A DNA stretch of 64,000 nucleotides from Branchiostoma floridae (taxonomy: Eukaryota; Chordata; Leptocardii; Amphioxiformes; Branchiostomatidae): the NCBI RefSeq assembly GCF_000003815.2, contig NC_049995.1:14040262-14104261 (forward strand), read 5' to 3'. The notes beneath the pieces are model-generated. The model was not told the origin of the DNA. It was given only the letters and a program-made list of their open reading frames with translations, and did not search any database. Shown here in pieces: positions 47,052-59,000 of the stretch; position 1 is the first letter of the stretch; every line of letters starts with the position of its first letter. The position numbers and the translations under genes were made by a program.

Positions 47052-50000
47052 ATGTCAGAAGAACTCCAGACCCGCCAGACGGACACAGTTGACGGACCGA
47101 CTGTGCCGGACATCGTCCCGCTTACGGAATACGATCCATTTAGGGTGAGTCAAAACACACCACATTTTTTTCATCTTAAAAAATACCTGTCAAAAATTAT
47201 TTCGTTCCAGTGTTTGCCTCAGTGAATTTGTAGGTTATCTTTGAACGCTACACAAGATGTGGATGTGAAAAGGTTTGGGTTGGGCTTCTGTTTCTTTAGT
47301 TAGACAAACAAGATCGCATTCCGAGTCGTTGCTGTCATCAAATAAAAATATTTGTCGACATAATCATTTGGAACCAAGCATACCGATACCTTGTTGTTGT
47401 TGACATATTTACACTAGAATAACGGTCATAAAGATAACGGGTTAGTGCCCATGTGCGATTTAATTTGTGTAAGAAAGTAACTGTCAGGTCTGCTTAAGAT
47501 ACTAGCATGAAGAAATTTTGTTCAATAAGAAAATGGTCCAAATTGAAAGAGGCAGTTGAAATCGAATTATTTTTTAGGATTGATTCCTGTCTCCAAGCAG
47601 ATGTTACACGTTGATATTATTAGTTGTTTTTGGAATGAAGGCAGCTAGAAATGATTGATATATTTCTGATGTAAGAAAAAATTATAAAAATGTTCATGAG
47701 TTTATCTTTGCTAGATTGTAATCTTTGCATTTTGGTTGGATTTTCATATATTTTAAGTAACTGCTTGCATGTGTTTTGGTCCAGTAATGTGCCATGAGTG
47801 AGTGAGTGCATCGTATTGATGTACATGTTGTATGTAGGGCCTGATCGTGAATGATGTCACAGTCATAGTCAACAGTGACCTCAAGTCAAGGGATGTAAAT
47901 GATATGGCCTCAGTAGACAGATGGCAATGTATAGACAGGGTTATTGATATTTACCAGAGTCAATGACACCCCAGAAGTGGCCAAGTGTTCCTGTAATATC
48001 TCTGGATCTGGATAAGTACTGGACAACACCCCTCTTGTTGGGGTAAAACGTCCAGGAACTGGTGCTGTGCAGTTACTTATTGCTGGCTCCTCAGGTGTTC
48101 AGTGACCTTCTCCCTGGACTTGGCAGATTCTGATATTGTGGACACAGTGTGTGGTAGTAGATTTCAATCTTGGACTGTTCATGACAAATACGTGTGTCTG
48201 TAGCAATCCTTGTTAAAGGTGATAGCTATAGGTTTGTTCAGGTTCAGGTGAATGTGGCAAAATAAGCTGGTGAATTCAAATGAATATGCAGAGGTGGTTG
48301 GTTGATAATAATAATATTTGTACAAAGGTTTTACTTTATGCTTATTTATATCAGGTTTCCATGTGTACAGTATTGTGTCAGTTCATTTAATTTTAAATTC
48401 TGTTTATATTATCATGATTATGTGGTAGTTACTGTATTTATTTGTTTATTTTCCACATACCTACTACATTGATGACGTAAGAATTGCCCAGTCCAGTTGC
48501 CATGTTTGTTTTATAGCACCGTAACCATGCAACTGGGAGCGTGCAAAGGACCAATTTAGGGGCAATTTAGCAATTAGGTGAAGAACAGGCCCCTAACAAT
48601 ACCTGATTCGGCTGTTTCACAATTGAGTGTACCCATTTATTTTTCCACATGTTACCAGTTGATAAGAAAGTCTACATAAGATATTACTGTTTTTGACTGT
48701 TATGTTCCAAAAGCTGGTGTAACAAGGAACACAACAAAAAAAGAAACAGAGAAATCCATCAATATTTGGTGAAACTATCGTGAAAAACGTTACCTAAAAA
48801 TGTCCCATTTTTACTGTTACCAGGGGTCATTCAGTTTTTTCACATTCTGAACATTGCAACTGGCTTTAAAAACATGACTGCTACCTTAAAATTCTTTATT
48901 TTGTACATGCAGTCATATGTTAACCTGAGATTTATTACAATTTTTTGAAGATATTCCAACTTTTTTTTGCCAGCAGGGTTATTTTGCATTTTCACCCACA
49001 TGTTACCAATTTTAATGTAATATTTACTTATAGATTACAAAGTATGTAGCATTATTTTAATGTACTGTAATAAGTGTTAATTTGACATGTAAAGTTTTGA
49101 TATGATGTATGTTACAGAACAAAAGTAGAATGAGATCATTCCTGCTTTCATCTGACTCACAGCGAAGGATCAAAGTATCGGCTTTAATTTTCCGAAAAAT
49201 TCTGTCCCGTCCGTACCCCCCCTCAATTTCTATACTAGGCTAATGTTATAAGCTTTTAATTGTGATGGTTTACAAGTCTCTTTGACTAGATACCAAACCA
49301 CTATATAAACCGTATCTGTGATAAAGACCTTGGCTGATACAGCACCGTATAACTTCAAATGTCCCGTCCGTACCCCTGTCCCGTCCGTACCCCCCACCTG
49401 TCCCGTCCGTACCCCCACTTTTAGTTTTAAGCAAAATACTGGGGAAAATGACACCCCAATTGCTAAAATAACACATTATAAATACTAAATAGATACAAAC
49501 AATTGATCTCCTCTCTAAAAATAGTACTTTTTAATGAATTTGCCAGCATTTTCTTTGTCATTTTTTTATTAATGCCCATAAACTGCCTGGGACTGGTATG
49601 AGATGAAATCTGATATTCCCCTAAAGTTGCCATCCCATTTGTCCAGTTCATGTGCTCTCCTCTAGCCCAGCTCACTCTCCCAGATCATCATCATGATGGT
49701 GATGATCCATTCTCCTCACCTCCCAGTACAGGTAGTGTACATGAAAAGGACAGAACATGCACTACCTGAGACACCAAGAAGAAAGGCAAAGGTTCTGGAG
49801 AGACCTGTCAAGTCTCCTACTCAAAATAAAACACTTGAGAAGAAAGAAAGGGGTTCTTGCTGTGACAAAAGAGAGCAGAAGAAATCTGCAAATAGGTCCA
49901 GAAATTGCAGATTCCCTGACAGAACAAATGCATCCCATCAAGTTCACCGGTTGAGCATGGCCATCAAAGAAAATATGCTCTAAATTGCATTCTCAGATCA

Positions 50001-53000
50001 TTCTAGATCAGATCAGATCTAATAATAATGTCTATCTCATTTTTTTCTTAGTTTAAACAATATTGCAGTATTTGTAGATGCTTTATTTAACTTGTTTTTA
50101 GCGAACAAGTGCGTTCCAAAAGGTGTGGACAAGTCCCTGCAGTATCAGTCTGTTGTCTGGTGTCCCGTCCGTACCCCCACGTATTATCATATTCATGCAA
50201 TTATCAAGTCTCTTGATTTGTTGCCCAAGTATGAATGCTAGAATCTTATGTAGGGGTATATAAATGATGAATTTCTAGCAAAGTTTAGCTACTCTCACCT
50301 CTCAAATAGAAGTACCCCCTGGAATAAAAGTACCCCCCGGACAAATCTTCAAAATCTAATAAAAGTACCCCCTGGAATAAAAGTACCCCCCGGAAAAATA
50401 CCAAATTGACATGTAAACTGTGCCCATGCTTCAGTCCAAGAGAAGATGATAAGCAGGTAGGCTCTTTCTATTTATTTATGCCTCAGTTCCATATCAGTTA
50501 ATTGTATAAATAATAAACAGAATAATTCCTATGTTATTGCACATATTTTCTTTATCTGAGTGTCACACCATCAACAAAGATTAAAATAAACGTAAAAAAA
50601 TGAATGAAAATAAAAATTGAAGAAATAAAAAAAGAAGTTTATTTTATAATCATTGTTACAAAATAACATTTTGAAGAAACATTCCAACTTAGAATACCTT
50701 ATTTACCACTTTTTTCAATGTTGCAGAAACCAAGGAGGTCATAGACACTGCCCCCTATCGAGGAATAACGGTACTGCAGAAAATATATAATTCTCTCGCG
50801 CATTACCGCGAGATTCAGCGTGAGTTGATGAATCCAACATGGCGGATGTTTTCGAGCCGATTGAACGCTGTGCTTTGTTTTGGAAGGATTTTTTCGTTGC
50901 TGGAACATTAAAACAAGTTGACTACGGGTGAAAAATAGTGGAAAAATATTGGTAACTTTTTAATTTGTTTGGTTGGTGGTTAATTTCTGTGTTTTGACAA
51001 AGAATTTGCGGAAGTTAGTGACTGTGTGTGTGACATGTGACCTCGATGTTTTCGTCTTTGTTCAGCGCAAATTTCAAGATTTTTGGAAGGTTAAAGATGG
51101 TCTAAAACGAAAAGGATATATTTTTACGAGTCCAGTACCGAATTACTTGTGTTCCGGTATTTTTGGACCTGAACCGGAACGTTTTTGCAAGTCCAGAACC
51201 GGTCCTGCGTACCGGTACGCATCCCTAGTTATGTTTGGGTCATAGCGCTAGCGGCAGGGAAATCCGCGCTGCCTCGTCCGAAAATAGCGAATTTGAAGCA
51301 AAAATACCGCGGAAATATGGGCAGAAAATACCAAACTTTCAATATTTTTGGGGTCCCTCGTTAGTAAAGAAAGTCCCAATTTGAAAAAAAAATAAACGTA
51401 CCGTCTAAAATAAGGACGTACCGGGTGGATTTTGAGGCGGAAAAAAATAAACGTACCGGTACGTTTATTTGAGAGGTGAGAGTATCAGAGTGCTTGAACT
51501 TAAAAAAATTGTATTTGACCTTTCCTTCCACATGAAATGACAGCAAGGTGTTATCATCGCCTTACAATAAATGATCAGAAAATGACACAACAAGGTGCTA
51601 CTACAAATAAAAGTTAGTTTTCTGGTCTTGTGGATACTAGTGATGGAAGATAACATGGAATAGTGTTTAACTTTAGTTCTTCATGTGGGTATACTGTATG
51701 TACCTTTACATACAGTCTTACAGTTGTCCCGTCCGTACCCCCTCAGTGCCCTATTAACGAAAGACCTATATTATAGTCACCGAGAGGTGTTGTGCAGAGA
51801 TCTTTTAGAATATTAAGCCAAAAGTATGTACCTTTGAACTACCAATATCAATTTTGATATATATTAAAGTTGATTTTTCAACCTCAGTGACCCCTCTTTG
51901 GTACACTCAATTGTGAAACAGCCGATTGTGCGTGCAGAAATTACAGAGTGTAGTAGTACTGTAGACGGTTGGATAGTAGACCCCTTGAGCAGCCTTCTTA
52001 GCACTGTAATAATAGTACAGTACTACTGGGTAGATGCATTCTTGTGTAGATAATCACTATTAGTTATATATAGTTGCATGCATAATTTATATTACACACA
52101 TCATGATATCGGTTACTGTAAAGCTACACATTGCTAGAATATTTCGTGAAAGTTTGTGTTTATTTTCTTTTTCTGCACAAAGTCAACAGGGCTCAAGTTT
52201 GAAACATTCTTTTTATCTTTTTTGCAAGATGTAGTGCCTGAAAATATAATGCCACACCCAAGAAATGTCTTCTTTTTTTTTTACATTGAAAAATTGCAAC
52301 ACTTGAATGTAAGTTTGTCTGTGACCGTATAGACCTTATATCCGTGCACAAAGTAAAGCGCTTACCAACAAGCTTTCGATCAGTTGCAAAATTGCAAGTT
52401 GCTCTTGATAACTTGATTTACTGTGTACGTTCGTTTGACCTCAGGATCATGGACATGTATGTCATGTATTAATGATAGTAATTTTCTTCCTGCTTCGTGT
52501 TTATGATATTTACTCATTTCAACATTATTTCCCAAATATGGAAGTCAAGACAAAAACTTGGTGTTGCTTTACCCAAATGCAGATAGTGTACCCATATAAA
52601 TAATATCATAATATCATATTCCCAGTTAAGTCAGTTATGATAGATATGTGTAATGTACAGAATTCAATATCAGCTAGCAAGGAATGATCAATACAATACA
52701 CCGTACACTAATGCACATCTGTTGCTGGAACACAGCTGGGACTGCCCTAGGCCATACAATTCAGTTATATAGATACATGGAGTTGTTTTGTAGGCTAGTT
52801 GCTTAACAATTGTTATGGTTCCGGTTCGGAATTTCAATTGTCTAGATATCTAAATAGTTCCTAAGAATAAGACGCAAAAAAGAGGTTGCCTCTATAGTTT
52901 TGGCTCTAGATTTTCCGGCTGTCGCTTTAGCAATGTATAATCTTTTATTCTTCCCCAAATGCTTGTTGTTCGTAGCGTTTTATGGTGTCGGAGATTTGAT

Positions 53001-56000
53001 CGTGCGGCGAACACTTCCTGGTATTAGTGCGCGGGATAGCGGTAAAGCGTTTCGTCGCCTGATTACCCAGATCGTGCGTTCTATGCCCGTTGTGGGTGTT
53101 TTAGCGCCATCGGAGCTCGCGGAAAACTTATCGGATAACTTTTCTTCCTTTTTGCTCAGTATACAGAAGAACTCTTGACCTTCATTGCCATATTAGTCAT
53201 TATCCCAGGAAAATTCATTTTTTCTGTGTAGCGGCCTGTAAAAAAAGCCTCCAAATTAGCAATTTCTTGGTAAAAATTGTATTTTAATGATGGTTTTAAC
53301 CAAAAATAACATTTCTACAGAAAATGTCAAATGAGTCTGACGGTCAGCGACAAGGCGCCCTTTTCTATCGGAAACATCGAATTGTCCGAAAAACGATGTT
53401 TTGAGGAGCGCTAGTGCTTTTTTCAGAGACAGTCAAATCGGCCTCGAATCGTAAAAGAAACTCCGAACCGGAACCTTATATTAGAACTTAGATGCATGGA
53501 GTTTAGCTGGAGAAATATAGTTAAAAATCTATCCTGTAGAAATTGTTCCTTAATTTTCCTCATTAGTGACTAAAAGCGTGGTCAAATTGCTTCAAACAAA
53601 ATAAGATGAAGTTAAACTTGGATACATTTCATGAATTGTGACAGTATGAAATGTTGAATGACCACAGTTTATTGATCGAGGGACCTGTATATGTATTAAT
53701 AGCTTCCGTCTTGTAATGTAAAAATGACTCAGGTTGCCAAAGACATAACAGTTTCACTTTTAGAGTTTGGATGAGTGCTGATAAAATAAGACTGATCACT
53801 GGTGAAAGTATATGTACATCTAAACTGCAGCACAGAGAAAACAGATGTTGAAATGAAGTGTCCCATTATTTTCCTGGCAAAGGTCCATGCCTCCATGCCA
53901 TGGTCCCTCAAGAAGGGCCAGTGTTATTAAGTTCAGCATCCTAGAGTAAGACAAGAGGGATGGTATTATCATTAAAAAACAATATTCACCATGCAACTTA
54001 AGTCCATGCCACCTTGCTGTATACCATGGGTTAGAGCTAGAATTAGAGTTTGCATGCTCAATACTAATAAAGATTTTTGATGTATTATGTGTATTATGTC
54101 ACTGTGGGCCATAAGTGTATGGTTAGAGTCTTAGAGTTAGTCTAAGACCATCAAAGTTAGACAGAGTGATGATGTATGTATTGTTACCTGTTCCAGGCGA
54201 AAGTCCACGCCTCCATGCTCTGGGCCATAGGGAAGGCTTACGGCGGAATGGTGCCTCCTGAGCTGCAGTGGCCGTTCTTCACAGATGACGAGGTTTGTTT
54301 GCTGTTTTTTATTTTATTTGTACTGACAGTACAGTTAAAAGTGTCAGTCACATTAATCATAAGGTGAGCGAGTAAAGGAAAGCTGTACTGCATGATATGT
54401 TGTTAACACATCTCTTGTTGATGACGTGTTTGTTGACAGGGTATGGAACAGCTGACACCATTATCAGTGGTTATCGTAACCACAGGAACGCTGTAATGTA
54501 TGATCTGGTGTTGTTGACATGTTTGTTGTTGTTGTTTACAGGGTACAGAACGGTTGACACCATTGTTGGTGGGCATGTCATTGTTAACCGCAGGAGAGCT
54601 GTACTAGTACTGTATGATCTGTACCCAGATGTTCTGAGAACCTTGCGACTGGGGTGGACACTGCAGCATGATCTGCCATTGTTGACATGTTTGTTGTTGT
54701 TGTTTACAGGGTACAGAACAGCTGACACCGTTGTTGGTTGGCATGCTGACAGCAGGAGAGCTGTACTGCATGATCTGTCATTGTTGACATGTTTGTTGTT
54801 GTTGTTTACAGGGTACAGAACAGCTGACACCGTTGCTAGTTGGCATGTTGACAGCAGGAGAGCTGTACTGCATGATCTGTACCCAGATGTTCCGTGAGCC
54901 GTGTGACTGGGGAGGACACTGGAGTGTGATCCAGGCGCTGAGTCGGAGAGGCATCCAGGCCATGGAGGATGAGGAAAACGGGGTCTCACAGGAGAACTTA
55001 CAGGAGGCACAGCCGATAAACCTGGTAAAGATGTGCTCTTTCTGTGGAGTATGTCTTTATCTGTGTGTGTGTATGACACTGAATGTGTGTGTCTGTGTAT
55101 GTGTGTGTGTCTGTGAATTTGTGTGACACTGTGTGTGTGTGTGTGCGTGTGACACTGTGTGTGTGTGTATGTGTGTACGTGTGTGACACTGTGTGTGCGT
55201 GTGTGACACTGTGACACTGTGTGTAACACTGTGTGTGTGTGTGTCTGCGTGTGTGACACTGCGTGTGTGTGACTCTGTGTGTGTGTCTCTGCGTGTGTGT
55301 CTGTGTATGTGTGTGTGTGCATGTGTGTGACACTGTGTGTGTACTTTTGTAGTTGCTGTTGTTGATTGTTATTATTGTTGTTTACAGAAGTCTCACCTGG
55401 CTGTGTTAGATGCCTTGATGGAGGCTTACATTAACGAGGTCATCAGTATTGAGGGAGTCGTCACAGCAGTCAAGTAAGTAATGAAATATTCAGGGTCTTG
55501 TGGACTAACGCATACAATTTATTACCAATCCAATCTGTTATGTTGGTCTTAGACTTGAAAAATATTATAACTTATGTCATATAAGAGCAGTATGAAAACA
55601 TAGTCTGAGTGGAAATTATGTGCCTTGCACCTTGGTTTAGACAGTTGGAGGTGAATATACTGCAGTCAGATCCAAGTTTTTCTCTCTGCCTTCTAGACTT
55701 CACATTTTCATCTTCATGTAATTTTTACTATCATATGATAGAAATGACTTCATGTGGCCTTACTTTGGTCCATGCTATTGGTCAATCTACATTTCTACAA
55801 GTTCTTTCCTCTTTTATAGGCAAAAGAAAGCCTGTCATTATCTTAGACAAAATGTAACACTACATTTATTTTTGCCATCTCCCTCCCCACAGGAAATTTG
55901 CGACGTTCAATGCATCCCAGGAGCTGCCGTATGACATGGAGGATGCCCTGCTGTTCTGGTTAAATAAAGTGGGGAGAACTCTACAGGACAGGAGGGGCAG

Positions 56001-59000
56001 TAAGGTACGGTCTAGTTAAACAAAGTGGGCAGGACTCTACAGGACAGGAGGGGCAGTAAGGTACGGTCTAGTTAAACAAAGTGGGCAGGACTCTACAGGA
56101 CAGGAGGGGCAGTAAGGTACGGTCTAGTTAAACAAAGTGGGCTGGACTCTACAGGACAGGAGGGGCAGTAAGGTACGGTCTAGTTAAACAAAGTGGGCTG
56201 GACTCTACAGGACAGGAGGGGCAGTAAGGTACGAAAAAGGCACTTAATACGACTTTCCTCACGTCACCCAGGTATAGAAAATGGGTACCTGGGGAGGTAA
56301 GGGGCAGTGGAAGGAAAGGGCTAGTGGTCGCCTTCCAATACCGTGCCCCAGATACAGTAGGTCACATTTTTTTTTACCCAATGGTATTAAGTTGAGTATT
56401 GGAGCCCTGGTACTGTAAATGCAGAAATTTTTGCGGTGGTTTTATGTTCGCAGTTTTCGCAGTGGCCGCTTCACCACAAACTTAAAACCACCACAACCTT
56501 TTTTCCATGGCAGTAAGAGACTGCAGTACATGATGCTACCGCGAACATAAAACCACAGTGAACAGTCCTTTTTCCCGCTAAATGCTTTTACAGTAGCCAA
56601 GATGATACTCATGCTCTGGTGTTTTCACAGAAGGCGAACGACCCGGAGGGCGGTGACCCCAGTGGCTGGGACCTCCCCACACTGGATGACATCTTGAAGG
56701 ACCTGAGTGACGGGCGGGTGCTTCTTGCTGTGCTCTGCTTCTACTGTCCCAACCACATCCGCCCTGAAGGTCAGGCATGCCCCCTAGCAGAATTACATGA
56801 AACTGCAGTCATGTGCTGTCATCACAACTGTGCTGAATAACAAATAATCATCTGTTTGATTTTACTTGTAATATTAGTGTTAATTGGCATCCTTTTTCAT
56901 CTGTGTTATTGTATAGATGTATATTATATAATATTATATTCTATATACATAAACACATCCAATTTTCTTTTCTAATTTTGCATTATTCTTTATTGAAGAA
57001 TCCTGTATGTGGTTTCCATGTTCAAAATTAAATCATATTTTGTAAATAGACAATACAGAAGACTCTTTTAGGTTTTAGTCCCTGTTGTTAATGTTAAATG
57101 TTTTAAGATTCAAAACCTCAGTTCCTTTGGTATTGCCAACATAACAGCCACAGCTAGTTGGACAGCCCTGGCTGTGTGTGCTGAACAGCCAAACCAATAA
57201 ATAGAATGTTATTGATCACAGATGGCCAGCTGGGTTCCCTGATTTCGATGTCGGAGTCAGTGCGAAACCTGTCGTTGGTGCGGCGGTTTTGTGACCAGCA
57301 CCTTGGAGCCATGTTCCACCTGTCTTACGAGGATGTTCTTTACAGTCCGGAGGTGCTCAAGCCCAACATCAAGGTTTGTTTGTTTGTTTGTTTGTTTGTT
57401 TATTTAGAATCTCTTTTAGTAAAATTCGACATGACTCACTAGCCTGAAGCCCAACACTCAGGTTTGTTTGGCTTATGTTTGTCTGTTTATTTATTTAGCA
57501 TCTCCATTTATTAAAATACTAGTACCCACTAGTCTTCCTTGAGTGCTTTAATTTGTATATCATATACAAACTTAAATAAAATACAATTACGTCAAAAATC
57601 TGTTACTCGAGCAACTGAATATGATTTTGGAAATGGTCAGACATTTGCGAATCATATCCAATCAGTGCTGTTTGGTGTATCTTATTACCTGGATGTCTTG
57701 CCTTCTTCAATGTAACAATACAATTACTGTGAACATATGACCTCTAATAAACTTACATCTGATTATTTAGCAATCATACTTGTAATTAAGAACTAAGATA
57801 ATCTGTCACAAAGAGGTCAGAGGTCCGAATTTTTCCATGTTAACATCTTGTGTGTGTTTCAGGCATTCATCGCTGAGCTGTTCTGGTGGCTAGAAGTGAT
57901 CCGACCGGATATCGTACAGCCTGCACTAACCAACCATCAACAAACAAGTCAGTAAAAATATGTCTTCACATTTTAGTAGACAATCCTTACAGCGTAGTAG
58001 ATAGATACATTAGAGAATATTAAAAATCAAAATTGTCATATTTCTATGTCTGCCAAAATCCCTGTATCTAAATTTTAGTTTCCTTTCTAGCTGTTTGAAT
58101 TTTCATGTCTGTCTTTTCCTCATTTTGTTGATTAACAGTTCTGTTAGAAGCAGAGGTTGTTAAAATTGTATTATTCTAGTGTCTCTATATAGCAATTAAA
58201 GGGCACCTTCCAAAAGTCTCTATACCTAAATTCTAATTTCCTATCAAGTGGTTTGCCAAAAAAAAAGATAGTTTTCATGTCAGTTTATATTTTGTTGTTG
58301 TTTACATGTAAGTTTTTGTTGTTATTTACAGTTCCGTTAGAAGCAGAAATGTCCTCCACACCGACCCGAGCCCGTCCGCGCCCAAACGTCCCCATCAGCA
58401 AGGCGACGAAGAGGAGCTTCCAGACTCCGGACCGCGACTCTCCGAGTAACCTAAGCATCACTCCATCCCACAGCAGCCCAGATATCAGCAGACACACACC
58501 GCTTCTGGCACTCAGACATCGCGCAAAACAGAACAGTCAGCAGGGGGAGGGTATGTATAGCGTTTGCTGGCCGATACTAGGCAATAGTTAAACCTTTACA
58601 TTGTTGTTTGGCAACCAGGGTATAAGCAGATGCTGCTTCTGGCACTCAGACATTGCGCAAAACAGAACAGCCAGCAAGGGGAGGGTATGTCTGAACATTT
58701 TGTAGCTGGCAGACATACAATCGTTTTGCCCTAAACCTATCCTTGCATTGCCGCATTTAGGCAACAGGAATATATTTTCTTGGCTCCCAACATTATCTTA
58801 ATCCTTCGTTAACATTCAATAAAGGTTAAGATAAAGTTTTGAAAAATGGAATCTGACATATTCCCTCCCTGAAATGTTGTGTAATAAAGAGACTATCTTA
58901 TTATTAGACTCTGTTTAGCAAGAGTTTTTTTTCTAAATGTCTATGTCCTAGACATTTTATTGCTGTAACCATAACTAAACAATGTGCAATCTTTAATCAA

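Noticed and set aside
49693-49983. Possible transposase fragment inside the 3.3-kb element
   Set aside because: Basic-rich, no catalytic motif seen and all alternative frames are broken.
52900-53178. 92-codon open frame
   Set aside because: Lies wholly inside a MITE, lacks an ATG start in frame at its beginning and resembles no family.
54471-55322. Long minus-strand frame rich in His and Thr
   Set aside because: Translation of the (GT)n microsatellite and of the repeated CAMSAP exon-3 region; not a gene.
56005-56235. Regular repeat array that could suggest CRISPR
   Set aside because: No unique spacers; the units are direct copies of an exon end in a eukaryotic gene.
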